64,000 nt of DNA from Streptomyces sp. NBC_01217 (GTDB lineage Bacteria > Actinomycetota > Actinomycetes > Streptomycetales > Streptomycetaceae), in NCBI RefSeq assembly GCF_035994185.1, contig NZ_CP108538.1:3038001-3102000 (forward strand). Reading direction: 5' to 3'. Positions within the stretch are counted from its first letter, which is position 1. Each line of letters starts with the position of its first letter. The notes below the pieces were generated by a model. It did not search any database. It was given only the letters and a program-made list of their open reading frames with translations, and was not told the DNA's origin. The position numbers and the translations under genes are program-made. Of the stretch, positions 8,257 to 17,316 are shown piece by piece.

Positions 8257-10182
8257 CTACTTCACGACCGACAGCGGCAGGAGCTTCTTGCCGGTCGGGC
8301 CGATCTGGATGCTGGTGTCCATCTGCGGGCAGACGCCGCAGTCGAAGCACGGGGTCCAGCGGCAGTCATCGACCTCGGTCTCGTCGAGCGAGTCCTGCCA
8401 GTCCTCCCAGAGCCAGTCCTTGTCGAGACCGGAGTCCAGGTGGTCCCAGGGCAGGACCTCCTCGTACGTCCGCTCACGGGTGGTGTACCAGTCGACGTCG
8501 ACGCCGTACTCGGGCAGCGTCTTCTCGGCGGCGGCCATCCAGCGGTCGTAGCTGAAGTGCTCGCGCCAGCCGTCGAAGCGGCCGCCGGACTCGTAGACCG
8601 CGCGGATGACGGAGCCGACGCGGCGGTCACCGCGCGAGAGCAGGCCCTCGACGATGCCTGGCTTGCCATCGTGGTAGCGGAAGCCGATGGAGCGGCCGTA
8701 CTTCTTGTCGCCGCGGATCTTGTCCCGGAGCTTGGCCAGCCGGGCGTCGGTCTCCTCGGCGCCGAGCTGCGGGGCCCACTGGAACGGCGTGTGCGGCTTG
8801 GGCACGAAGCCGCCGATGGAGACGGTGCAGCGGATGTCGTTCTGGCCGGAGACCTCGCGGCCCTTGGCGATCACATTGACCGCCATGTCACCGATCTGGA
8901 GGACATCCTCGTCGGTCTCGGTGGGCAGACCGCACATGAAGTACAGCTTCACCTGGCGCCAGCCGTTGCCGTACGCGGTGGCGACGGTACGGATGAGGTC
9001 CTCTTCCGAGACCATCTTGTTGATGACCTTGCGCATGCGCTCGGAGCCGCCCTCGGGGGCGAAGGTGAGTCCGGAGCGGCGGCCGTTGCGGGTCAGCTCG
9101 TTGGCCAGGTCCACGTTGAACGCGTCGACGCGGGTGGAGGGCAGCGAGAGACCGATCTTGTCGTCGGTGTACCGGTCGGCGAGGCCCTTGGCGATCTCGC
9201 CGATCTCGGTGTGGTCCGCGGAGGAGAGCGAGAGCAGACCGACCTCTTCGAAGCCGGTCGCCTTGAGACCCTTCTCGACCATCTCGCCGATGCCGGTGAT
9301 GCTTCGCTCCCGCACGGGGCGCGTGATCATGCCGGCCTGGCAGAAACGGCAGCCGCGGGTGCAGCCGCGGAAGATCTCGACGGACATCCGCTCGTGGACG
9401 GTCTCGGCGAGGGGCACGAGGGGCTGCTTCGGGTACGGCCACTCGTCGAGGTCCATCACGGTGTGCTTGGACACCCGCCACGGCACACCCGACTTGTTCG
9501 GTACGACACGGCCGATGCGCCCGTCCGGGAGGTACTCGACGTCGTAGAAGCCCGGAACGTACACGCCGCCGGTCTTCGCGAGGCGCAGCAGCACCTCTTC
9601 GCGGCCGCCGGGGCGGCCCTCGGCTTTCCAGGCGCGGATGATCTCGGTGATCTCCAGGACGGCCTGCTCCCCGTCGCCGATGACCGCGCAGTCGATGAAC
9701 TCCGCGATCGGCTCGGGGTTGAACGCGGCGTGGCCGCCGGCCAGCACGATCGGGTCGTCGAGGGTGCGGTCCCGGGCGTTGAGGGGGATGCCCGCGAGAT
9801 CCAGGGCGGTGAGCATGTTGGTGTAGCCGAGTTCGGTGGAGAAGCTCAGCCCGAAGACGTCGAACGCCTTGACCGGGCGGTGGCTGTCCACGGTGAACTG
9901 CGGGACCTTGTGCTCGCGCATCAGCTCTTCGAGGTCCGGCCACACGCTGTAGGTGCGCTCGGCGAGGACGCCCTGGCGCTCGTTGAGCACCTCGTAAAGG
10001 ATCATGACGCCCTGGTTGGGGAGTCCGACCTCGTACGCGTCCGGGTACATCAGTGCCCAGCGGACGTCGCATTCGTCCCACGGCTTGACGGTGGAGTTCA
10101 GCTCACCGCCGACGTACTGGATGGGCTTCTGCACATGCGGGAGCAGAGCTTCGAGCTGTGGGAAGACCGAATCGACAGACAT
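8257..10182 (-). CDS. TIGR03960-family B12-binding-fold radical SAM protein
   Basis: 641 residues. An N-terminal B12-binding-like Rossmann region (about 30-190: WALMYPDAYEVGLPNQGVMI) is followed by the radical-SAM core with the 4Fe-4S motif C274-x3-C278-x2-C281 (RGCTRGCRFCQAG). A second Cys cluster near the C-terminus (PCFDCGVCP) may hold another cluster. The family is conserved and clusters with rne, but its reaction is not established. I chose MSVDSVFPQLEALLPH as start; an alternative ATG at 10215 would add 11 residues. The DUF2344 partner lies downstream beyond the membrane protein. Confidence 0.92.
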   Translation of the reverse strand: MSVDSVFPQLEALLPHVQKPIQYVGGELNSTVKPWDECDVRWALMYPDAYEVGLPNQGVMILYEVLNERQGVLAERTYSVWPDLEELMREHKVPQFTVDSHRPVKAFDVFGLSFSTELGYTNMLTALDLAGIPLNARDRTLDDPIVLAGGHAAFNPEPIAEFIDCAVIGDGEQAVLEITEIIRAWKAEGRPGGREEVLLRLAKTGGVYVPGFYDVEYLPDGRIGRVVPNKSGVPWRVSKHTVMDLDEWPYPKQPLVPLAETVHERMSVEIFRGCTRGCRFCQAGMITRPVRERSITGIGEMVEKGLKATGFEEVGLLSLSSADHTEIGEIAKGLADRYTDDKIGLSLPSTRVDAFNVDLANELTRNGRRSGLTFAPEGGSERMRKVINKMVSEEDLIRTVATAYGNGWRQVKLYFMCGLPTETDEDVLQIGDMAVNVIAKGREVSGQNDIRCTVSIGGFVPKPHTPFQWAPQLGAEETDARLAKLRDKIRGDKKYGRSIGFRYHDGKPGIVEGLLSRGDRRVGSVIRAVYESGGRFDGWREHFSYDRWMAAAEKTLPEYGVDVDWYTTRERTYEEVLPWDHLDSGLDKDWLWEDWQDSLDETEVDDCRWTPCFDCGVCPQMDTSIQIGPTGKKLLPLSVVK

Positions 10183-10232
10183 CGCGAACTTTCGAGAGCC
10201 GGCAAGGGTGACCATCAAGCGTACCCCGGCGC

Positions 10233-11771
10233 TCAGCCTTCCAGCGCCGCCCGCAGACGCGGCCGCGACGCCCGCTCCCACAGCTTCGGCAGCTCCCTCT
10301 CGTGGCCCGCGGCGGCCGCCTCCTCCCGTCCGTACAGCAGTCCCCAGGTGAACGACGGCTCCCCCGCCGCGTGCGCCTGGACGGCCAGGGTGCGCAGGGC
10401 ATCACGGGCCACCACGCTGTCCTGATGGTCGCCGAGGAGGGTCTGTACGGACTTCATCCGTCCGGCGATCCGCCCAGCCGGCTTCCCGAGCGCGGGCCGG
10501 GCCGCCTCCGCCGCGTAACGGGCGCGCTTGGCGGCCTTGCGGGCATCGTGCAGGGCGAGATCCCGGTCGTGGCCGGGCGGCAGCCCGAGGGCATGGCCCA
10601 CCCTGGTCGCGAGGCGCTCGTACTCCTTCAGCACGGCGCGGGACAGCGCCTGAGCGGGGGCGCGGGACGCGGCGGGCAGCAGCGGCGGGGCGTCGAGCAG
10701 GGCGTCCAGGCTCTCCAGGAGTGCCAGGTACCGCTTCCCGTCGAGTACGGCGACGGTCCGGCGCCGGGAGCCGCCGCGGCGGGCCGCCGACCAGATCCGC
10801 AGCCGGCTGCGCACGGGGCCGAGGACCAGCGTGCGGGGCAGTGCGGCGAGACCGGCGCGCAGCCGGGCGTCGAGGACCTCCTGGTCGCGGTCGATGCCCA
10901 GCTCGGCGGCCAGCCACTTCAGCTCGTCGCCGACCGGGTCGGTGACGTTCCGGTCGAGGATCTTGCGGTACGTCCGCAGCGCGCTGCGCAGTCTGCGGGT
11001 GGCGACCCGCAGCTGATGCACGGAGTCGGGGAGGTCACGGCGTACAGCGGGGTCGAGGGCGACGATCGTCTCGGCCTGCCGGCGGATGTACGCGAGGACG
11101 TGGTCGCCCGCCGTGAGTGGCGCATTCTGCTCCCCGGAGCCCTTCTTCCGCTCCTTGTCCTGCTTCCGCTTCGGTGCGGTCTCGGCGAGCGCCCTGGACA
11201 GCTTGGACAGCGATGCGGACGGGCGGACACCGGCCTTGCGCAGCCTTCGTTCGACGGCGTCGAGGAAGGCGGGGTCGCCGTCGTCGGCGAGTTCGACCTC
11301 GATCTCGGTCCAGGCTGCCGTGCCACTGCCGCCCGTCAGCCGCTCGGCATGCACCGCGTCGATGCTTACCTCCGCGAGCAGCGCGCCCCCATCGTCGAGC
11401 AGATGGTGGACGTCGCGGGCGGTGCGCAGCCGGACGACGGGGACGAGTGCGCTGTCGCGGACCCGGGAGCGGAGCAGCCCGGCGAGAGAGTGCGGCAGGG
11501 TGTCGCAGAGCGGTTCCCGGAGCTCGTCCCGGATACCGGTGGCGACCGGGAATTTGAGGTGCCAGCCCTCGTCGCTCCCGCCGGTGCGGCGGCGCAGGGT
11601 GAGGGCGCCGGCCATGAGCCGGAGGTCCTCGGTGTCGTAGTACACGGCGTCCAGTTCGCTGACGCCCCGGTGGGCGACGGCCGAGACCCCGGCCACCCGG
11701 CTCAGGTCGGGGAGCCGGGTTTCCGTGGTGGCTTCGTACTTCCGCTCGATCTCTCGCTTGGTCTGATTCAT
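10233..11771 (-). CDS. CYTH and CHAD domain protein
   Basis: 512 residues. The N-terminal CYTH (triphosphate tunnel) domain starts with the ExExK signature E7-I-E9-R-K11 and continues with YYDTEDLRL and TLRRRTGG, so it should bind inorganic triphosphate or a triphosphorylated substrate with divalent metal. After a Lys-rich linker near residue 210, the CHAD domain carries the conserved VHQLRVATRRLRSALRTY and DARKAAKRARYAAEA helices, whose His and Arg/Lys residues bind polyphosphate. A role in polyphosphate handling is therefore likely. The start is supported by GAAGG 5 nt upstream of the ATG. Confidence 0.9.
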   Translation of the reverse strand: MNQTKREIERKYEATTETRLPDLSRVAGVSAVAHRGVSELDAVYYDTEDLRLMAGALTLRRRTGGSDEGWHLKFPVATGIRDELREPLCDTLPHSLAGLLRSRVRDSALVPVVRLRTARDVHHLLDDGGALLAEVSIDAVHAERLTGGSGTAAWTEIEVELADDGDPAFLDAVERRLRKAGVRPSASLSKLSRALAETAPKRKQDKERKKGSGEQNAPLTAGDHVLAYIRRQAETIVALDPAVRRDLPDSVHQLRVATRRLRSALRTYRKILDRNVTDPVGDELKWLAAELGIDRDQEVLDARLRAGLAALPRTLVLGPVRSRLRIWSAARRGGSRRRTVAVLDGKRYLALLESLDALLDAPPLLPAASRAPAQALSRAVLKEYERLATRVGHALGLPPGHDRDLALHDARKAAKRARYAAEAARPALGKPAGRIAGRMKSVQTLLGDHQDSVVARDALRTLAVQAHAAGEPSFTWGLLYGREEAAAAGHERELPKLWERASRPRLRAALEG

Positions 11772-11962
11772 CGGACCTTCTTTCGAGTGAACGGTCGGCT
11801 TCGCCCACTGCAGCGGCGCTGACGTGTCCTACGTTGTGATCCTGCCCCCGGGCAGCGGTCAGGGCTTGGCCGTCACGAGGTTCGACCGAGCCGGGTGAGA
11901 AGCCGCCCGCTTGCCGGGTGGAGGAGTCACGAACCGAATCTAGACGCTATTCGGTTCTCTGC

Positions 11963-12013
11963 GCAGCCCTCTGCCGGGGCCAGGCCCCACGCCGGGCCCC
12001 GGCAGAGGGCTGC
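11963..12013 (-). terminator. Terminator after rodA
   Basis: Perfect 19-bp inverted repeat (11963-11981 with 11995-12013) and a 13-nt loop, just past the rodA stop. It ends the mre-rodA transcription unit before the CYTH-CHAD gene. Confidence 0.8.
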
Positions 12014-12030
12014 CGCGCACGAAGACGCCC

Positions 12031-13221
12031 CTACGCGCTTATCGGCCGCTGCATCCTGATCGACTGGAGCAGACCGACGGCCACCCAGACGGCGAACATC
12101 GAGGACCCTCCGTACGACACGAACGGCAGCGGAAGCCCGGCGACCGGCATGATGCCGAGGGTCATCCCGATGTTCTCGAACGCCTGGAAGGCGAACCAGG
12201 CGATGATTCCGGCGGCGACGATCGTGCCGTACAGCTCGGTCGTCTCGCGGGCGATCCGGCAGGCGCGCCACAGGACGACACCGAGCAGGAAGAGGATCAG
12301 TCCGGCGCCGAGGAAGCCGAGCTCCTCGCCCGCGACGGTGAAGACGAAGTCGGTCTGCTGCTCGGGGACGAACTGTCCGGTCGTCTGGGTGCCCTGGAAG
12401 AGGCCCGTTCCGGTGAGGCCGCCGGAACCGATCGCGATGCGTGCCTGGTTGGTGTTGTAGCCGACGCCTGCCGGGTCGAGCGCGGGGTTGGCGAAGGCGG
12501 CGAAGCGGGCGATCTGGTAGTCGTCGAGCAGGCCGAGCTGCCAGACGGCGACGGCGCCGCCCGCGCCCGCTCCGAGGAGGCCGAAGACCCAGCGGTTCGA
12601 GGCGCCGGAGGCGAGGAGCACGCCGAGCACGATGACGGCCATGACCATCACGGAGCCGAGGTCCGGCATCCCCATGACGATGGCCATCGGCACGGCCGCG
12701 AGGCCGAGGGCCTTGGCGACGGTCCGGTGGTCGGGGTGGAGCTGGTCGCCCGCGTCGACGCGCTCGGCGAGCAGCATCGCCATGATCAGGATGATGGTGA
12801 TCTTGGTGAACTCGGACGGCTGGAGCGAGAAGCCGCCGCCGATGATGATCCAGGCGTGCGCGCCGTTGACGGTCGCGCCGAGCGGGGTGAGGACCGCCAG
12901 CACGAGGAGCACCGAGAGGCCGTAGAGGATCGGTACGGCGCCGCGCAGGGTGCGGTGGCCGAGCCAGACCGTGCCGACCATCAGAGCGAAGCCGATGCCG
13001 GTGTTGAGGGCGTGCCGGAGGAGGAAGTAGTACGGGTCGCCGTGGGTGAGCGTGTCGCGGCCCCGGGTCGCCGAGTAGACCAGCAGCGAGCCGATGAAGG
13101 AGAGCGCGATCGCGGACCCGAGCAACGGCCAGTCGAGTTTGCGTACGAGGGAGTCGCGGGCGGTGAGCTTGCCCCAGGCGGAGCGCTCGGGGGCGTACCG
13201 CGAGACGGAGAATCCAGCCAT
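12031..13221 (-). CDS. rodA: SEDS peptidoglycan glycosyltransferase RodA
   Basis: 396-residue polytopic protein of the FtsW/RodA/SpoVE (SEDS) family, which polymerises lipid II into glycan strands with its cognate class B PBP. Family signatures include NGAHAWIIIGGGFSLQPSEFTKI, MPDLGSVMVM, FVPEQQTDFVFTVAGEELGFLG and the C-terminal GLPLPFVSYGGSSM. About ten transmembrane segments follow a 30-residue cytoplasmic N-terminus. The ATG overlaps the stop of the upstream PBP gene by one base (TGATG), so the two partners are translationally coupled. The context shows it is the mre-linked RodA rather than FtsW; in Streptomyces this cluster contributes mainly to spore-wall synthesis. Confidence 0.93.
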   Translation of the reverse strand: MAGFSVSRYAPERSAWGKLTARDSLVRKLDWPLLGSAIALSFIGSLLVYSATRGRDTLTHGDPYYFLLRHALNTGIGFALMVGTVWLGHRTLRGAVPILYGLSVLLVLAVLTPLGATVNGAHAWIIIGGGFSLQPSEFTKITIILIMAMLLAERVDAGDQLHPDHRTVAKALGLAAVPMAIVMGMPDLGSVMVMAVIVLGVLLASGASNRWVFGLLGAGAGGAVAVWQLGLLDDYQIARFAAFANPALDPAGVGYNTNQARIAIGSGGLTGTGLFQGTQTTGQFVPEQQTDFVFTVAGEELGFLGAGLILFLLGVVLWRACRIARETTELYGTIVAAGIIAWFAFQAFENIGMTLGIMPVAGLPLPFVSYGGSSMFAVWVAVGLLQSIRMQRPISA

Positions 13222-15386
13222 CAGTCGCGCCTCCCGAGCACTGCCGCGAGGGTCTGCTCCTCCGGGGTCTTCTGCGAGTCCGGGTTGTACGGCTTGATCT
13301 CCGGGGCCTCGATCGAGCCGTCGTGCTGGATCTTCGGCAGGGACTTCTGCGGGGTGGGCAGCAGCGCCTTCTTCAGGTCCTGCTTTCCGGAGTCGTCGAG
13401 TCCGTAGAGCGCGTCGTAGATGTTGCGCACGGCGGGCCCGGACGCGCCGGAGCCCGTACCGCCCTGGGAGATCGTCATGACGATCGAGTAGTCCTTGGTG
13501 TACGTGGCGAACCAGGAGGTCGTCTGCTTGCCGTAGACCTCGGCCGTACCCGTCTTGGCGTGCATCGGGATCTTGTCCTGCGGCCAGCCGCCGAAGCGCC
13601 AGGCGGCCGAACCACGGGTCGCGACGCCAGCGAGGGCGCCGTCGATCTCGTTGCGGGTCTTGCGCGTGAAGGGCAGCTTGCCGTGCGACTTGGGCGCGAT
13701 CTCCTCGACGGTCTTGCCGTCGCCGCTGACGATCGCCTTGCCGACGGTGGGGTCGTAGAGCGTGCCGCCGTTGGAGATGGCGGCGTAGATGGTCGCCATC
13801 TGGATCGGGGTGACGAGGGTGTCGCCCTGGCCGATCGAGTAGTTGACGGAGTCACCGGCGCGCATCTTGTTGCCTTCGAGGCAGTTCTCGTACGCGATCT
13901 TCTCGACGTACGAGCCGTCCTTCTTGCCCTGCTTGCACCAGGCGTCCTTGTTCGCCTTGTAGAAGTCCTGCTTCCACTTGCGGTCGGGGACGCGGCCGGT
14001 GACCTCGTTGGGGAGGTCGATGCCGGTCTCCTTGCCGAGGCCGAACTGATGGGCCGTCTTGTAGAACCAGTCCTTGGGGTGCTTCTTGGGGTTGATGCCG
14101 CCGTCCTTCAGCCACTCCTTGTGCGCGATGCCGTAGTAGACGGTGTCGCAGGAGACCTCGAGGGCCCGGCCGATGGTGATGGAGCCATAACCCTGGGACT
14201 CGAAGTTCTTGAAGACCTGTCCGCCGACGTTGTACGAGCTGGGGCAGGGGTAGTTGCCGTCGAAGGGGTAGCCGGCGTTGACCGCGGCGGTCGACGAGAT
14301 GACCTTGAAGATCGAGCCGGGTGCGGCCTGGCCCTGGATGGCCCTGTTCAGCAGCGGGAAGTTGGACTTCTTGCCGGTGAGCTTGGCGTAGTCCTTGGCG
14401 GAGATGCCGCCGACCCAGGCGTTGGGGTCGTAGTTCGGCAGGGAGGCCATCGCGACGACCCGGCCGGTCTTGGCCTCCATGACGACGACGGCGCCGGAGT
14501 CGGCCTTGTAGTTCTCGCCGGTGTTCTTGTCGAAGGACTGCCGGGCGACCTTCATGGCCTCGTTGAGCTCGTACTCGGCGACGGCCTGGACGCGGGCGTC
14601 TATCGAGGTGACGACGCTGGATCCGGGCTCCGCCTTGTCGTTCTTCGCCTGGCCGATGACCCGGCCGAGGTTGTCGACCTCGTAGCGGGTGACGCCGGCC
14701 TTGCCGCGCAGTTCCTTGTCGTAGGTGCGCTCCAGGCCGGAGCGGCCGACCTGGTCGGAGCGCAGGTACGGCGAGTCGGTGTCCTGGGCCTTGGTGATCT
14801 CCTCGTCGGTGACGGGCGAGAGATAGCCGAGGACCTGGGCGGTGTTGGACTTGCCGGGAGCGGGGTAGCGGCGTACGGCGGTGGGCTCGGCCGTGATGCC
14901 GGGGAAGTCCTCGGCGCGTTCGCGGATCTGGAGGGCCTGCTGGGTGGTGGCCTCGTCGGTGACCGGGATCGGCTGGTACGGCGAACCGTTCCAGCAGGGC
15001 TGCGGCGTCTTCGAGTCGCAGAGCCGGACCTTGTCGAGGACCTCCTTGGGCTTCATGTCGAGGACATCGGCGAGCCGGGTCAGAACGCCCTTGCCGTCGT
15101 CCTTCATCTTCAACAGCTCGGTCCGGCTGGCGGAGACGACCAGCCGGGTCTCGTTGTCGGCGAGCGGCACACCGCGCGCGTCGAGGATGGAGCCGCGGAC
15201 GGCGGGCTGGACGACCTGCTGGACGTGGTTGCTCTTCGCCTCGTCGCTGTACTCCTGGCCGTTGCGGATCTGGAGGTACCAGAGGCGCCCGCCGAGGGTG
15301 AGCAGCAGGGAGAAGACGAGGACCTGGATGACTACGAGGCGGATCTGGACCCGCTGGGTCCGGCCGGTCTCGGGGATGTTGCTCAC
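13221..15386 (-). CDS. mrdA: Class B penicillin-binding protein 2 (transpeptidase)
   Basis: 721 residues. A short cytoplasmic N-terminus, one transmembrane anchor (VVIQVLVFSLLLTLGGRLWYL), a PBP dimerisation domain and a C-terminal transpeptidase domain. The catalytic S358-I-F-K361 (APGSIFKV), the SVN motif (DSVNYSIGQGD) and KTG (AKTGTAEVYG) are all present, so it should be active and beta-lactam sensitive. It cross-links the strands made by the RodA encoded immediately downstream. The start is GTG at 15386 (VSNIPETGR), where the protein aligns with the family; the open frame upstream has no membrane anchor logic. Confidence 0.93.
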   Translation of the reverse strand: MSNIPETGRTQRVQIRLVVIQVLVFSLLLTLGGRLWYLQIRNGQEYSDEAKSNHVQQVVQPAVRGSILDARGVPLADNETRLVVSASRTELLKMKDDGKGVLTRLADVLDMKPKEVLDKVRLCDSKTPQPCWNGSPYQPIPVTDEATTQQALQIRERAEDFPGITAEPTAVRRYPAPGKSNTAQVLGYLSPVTDEEITKAQDTDSPYLRSDQVGRSGLERTYDKELRGKAGVTRYEVDNLGRVIGQAKNDKAEPGSSVVTSIDARVQAVAEYELNEAMKVARQSFDKNTGENYKADSGAVVVMEAKTGRVVAMASLPNYDPNAWVGGISAKDYAKLTGKKSNFPLLNRAIQGQAAPGSIFKVISSTAAVNAGYPFDGNYPCPSSYNVGGQVFKNFESQGYGSITIGRALEVSCDTVYYGIAHKEWLKDGGINPKKHPKDWFYKTAHQFGLGKETGIDLPNEVTGRVPDRKWKQDFYKANKDAWCKQGKKDGSYVEKIAYENCLEGNKMRAGDSVNYSIGQGDTLVTPIQMATIYAAISNGGTLYDPTVGKAIVSGDGKTVEEIAPKSHGKLPFTRKTRNEIDGALAGVATRGSAAWRFGGWPQDKIPMHAKTGTAEVYGKQTTSWFATYTKDYSIVMTISQGGTGSGASGPAVRNIYDALYGLDDSGKQDLKKALLPTPQKSLPKIQHDGSIEAPEIKPYNPDSQKTPEEQTLAAVLGRRD

Positions 15387-15447
15387 GGGGCGCCCCCGGT
15401 GGTGGTCGGGCCGAAGGTGCGGGTGGTGTCCCCGCCGTGGTGCGGCC

Positions 15448-16110
15448 TCACAGTCGCTTGACTCCCTTGATCCGTCCGGCGCGTGCCGCGCGGTTGCGGG
15501 CGACCTTGACGCGCAGTCCGCCGCGCTGGCTGCCGATCCGCAGTCCGGTGCCGGAGGCCAGCCAGCCCGCGGCGACATCGCCGCCGCCGGACGAGTCGGC
15601 CAGCGGATCGTTCACCGTGCGTCTGGCGATCGCCATGATCAGGGGCACGACGAACGGCGCGAGGAGCAGGTCGTAGACCGCGGCGGTGAACAGCAGGCTG
15701 CCGAGGCCCACATGACGGGCCGCCGTGTCCCCCACGAGCGCGCCGACGAGCGCGTAGAGCAGGGTCGAGCCGATCGCCGCGGCGACGACCCCGATCATCG
15801 GGACGAGGGCCGACTTGAGCTGCCCGGTCTCCGGCTTGGCCAGTCCTGCGACATAGCCGATGACGCAGAGGACCAGTGCGTAGCGTCCGGCGGCGTGGTC
15901 GGCGGGCGGTGCCAGGTCGGCGAGGAGTCCCGCGCCGAAGCCGATGAGGGCGCCGCTGACATGCCCGTACACGAAGGCGAGTGCGAGGACGACGAGAAGC
16001 AGCAGGTCGGGCACGGCGCCGGGGAGCTGGAGGCGGGCGAGCACGGAGACCTGGAGGACGAGGGCGATCACGACCAGGACGAGGGAGAGCAGAGTCCGGT
16101 TCAAGCGCAT
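15448..16110 (-). CDS. mreD: Rod shape-determining membrane protein MreD
   Basis: 220 residues with about five transmembrane helices in the first 165 residues, starting MRLNRTLLSLVLVVIALVLQ, and a basic C-terminal tail (RIGSQRGGLRVKVARNRAARAGR) longer than in rod-shaped bacteria. MreD links MreC to the RodA/PBP2 synthase. It starts 11 nt after the mreC stop and is followed 61 nt later by the PBP gene, so it belongs to one operon. Confidence 0.9.
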   Translation of the reverse strand: MRLNRTLLSLVLVVIALVLQVSVLARLQLPGAVPDLLLLVVLALAFVYGHVSGALIGFGAGLLADLAPPADHAAGRYALVLCVIGYVAGLAKPETGQLKSALVPMIGVVAAAIGSTLLYALVGALVGDTAARHVGLGSLLFTAAVYDLLLAPFVVPLIMAIARRTVNDPLADSSGGGDVAAGWLASGTGLRIGSQRGGLRVKVARNRAARAGRIKGVKRL

Positions 16111-16121
16111 GGGAATCAGCT

Positions 16122-17192
16122 CTACTCCTGCTCGTCTGCAGTGTTGCCGGTGTTCGGTGTGGCGCCCGGACCGGCGCTGGGATCCGGACTTCCGCTCGGG
16201 TCCGGGCTCTCGCTCGGGTCCGGGCTCTCGTTGATGTTCCCGAGGACGTTGCCTTCGGTGTCGACGATGTCGCCGTTGGGCGAGATCGTGACGGTGACGG
16301 TCGGGGTGGGTTTGGGCTTGGCGGGCTTGGCCGGCTGCTTCGGCAGGACCATGTCACGGGGGTCCTCGCGCGGGGCCTGGACGACGACGCCGACGATGTC
16401 GAGCTTGGTGAACCCGACGAACGGACGGACGTAGACGGTACGGGTCAGGCCGCCGTTGGACGGGTCCACGCGGACGACCTCGCCGACCGGGACGCCGGGC
16501 ACGAACGGCTTGTCCCTGCTGGAGCCGAAGGTGACCAGCCGGTCGCCCTTCTTCACCTTGGCCTTGCCGTTGAGGAACTGCACGGACAGCGGCTGGGAGC
16601 CCTGGCCGGTGGCGAAGCCCAGTTCGTCGGTCTTCTCCATGCGGGTGCCGACGGTGAAGTCGGGGTCGTTGGCCAGCAGCACCGTGGCGATGTCCGGGCC
16701 GACGGTGGTGACCCGGCCGACGAGACCGTCGCCGTTGATGACGGTCATGTCGCGCTTGATGCCGTCGTTGGAGCCCGCGTCGATCGTGACCGTCCAGGAG
16801 AAGCCCTGGGCCGCTCCTATGGCGATGACCTCGGCGGCCTTGATGCCGTACTGTCCGGCGGCCGACTTCTTCAGCATCTTGTCGAGTTCGCGGACCCGGC
16901 TGCGGTTCTGGTCGTCGCTGCCGAGCTTCGTCTTGAGCGCGGCGTTCTGCTGCTCCAGCTCGGCGATCCGGTTGTGCCGTGCCCCGGAGTCGCGTACCGC
17001 CCCTATGGCGTTGCCCACCGGGTCGACGGCTGCCGCGACGCCGTTCTCCACCGGCCCGAAGACCGCGGCGGCGGCCCGCCGGGCGCCGTCCACCGGTGAG
17101 CCCTCGCCGCCGCGGATGTCCACCGTGATCAGTGCGAATGCGATGGCGATCAGCAGCACCAGGAGCAGCCGGCTCTCTCGTGTGTCCCTCAC
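16122..17192 (-). CDS. mreC: Rod shape-determining protein MreC
   Basis: 356 residues: a membrane anchor (LLLVLLIAIAFALITVDI), a short coiled coil (AELEQQNAALKTKLG), the two beta-domains typical of MreC (GLVGRVTTVGPDIATVLL; FVPGVPVGEVVRV) and a Pro/Lys-rich extracytoplasmic tail. The C-terminus has tandem ESPDPS/GSPDPS units, visible in DNA as an 18-bp direct repeat around 16195-16230, a likely site of length variation. The start is GTG at 17192, with a GAGGAAGG ribosome site unusually far upstream (about 14 nt). It acts in the periplasm-like zone as scaffold for the elongation or spore-wall machinery. Confidence 0.92.
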   Translation of the reverse strand: MRDTRESRLLLVLLIAIAFALITVDIRGGEGSPVDGARRAAAAVFGPVENGVAAAVDPVGNAIGAVRDSGARHNRIAELEQQNAALKTKLGSDDQNRSRVRELDKMLKKSAAGQYGIKAAEVIAIGAAQGFSWTVTIDAGSNDGIKRDMTVINGDGLVGRVTTVGPDIATVLLANDPDFTVGTRMEKTDELGFATGQGSQPLSVQFLNGKAKVKKGDRLVTFGSSRDKPFVPGVPVGEVVRVDPSNGGLTRTVYVRPFVGFTKLDIVGVVVQAPREDPRDMVLPKQPAKPAKPKPTPTVTVTISPNGDIVDTEGNVLGNINESPDPSESPDPSGSPDPSAGPGATPNTGNTADEQE

Positions 17193-17316
17193 GTGCGGCG
17201 GCCGTGCCTTCCTCGTCGGAATGTTCGTGCCTGTATATCAACGATCGGCCGTACGGAGCGGCAGTGGTCCGCACGGCAGACTGATGTGTTGTTGTCCCCG
17301 GGCCGGGCCGGCCCGG

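Noticed and set aside
4944..8555. 1203-codon plus-strand open frame
   Set aside because: It crosses the ends of four minus-strand genes and two intergenic regions, which no real gene would do here.
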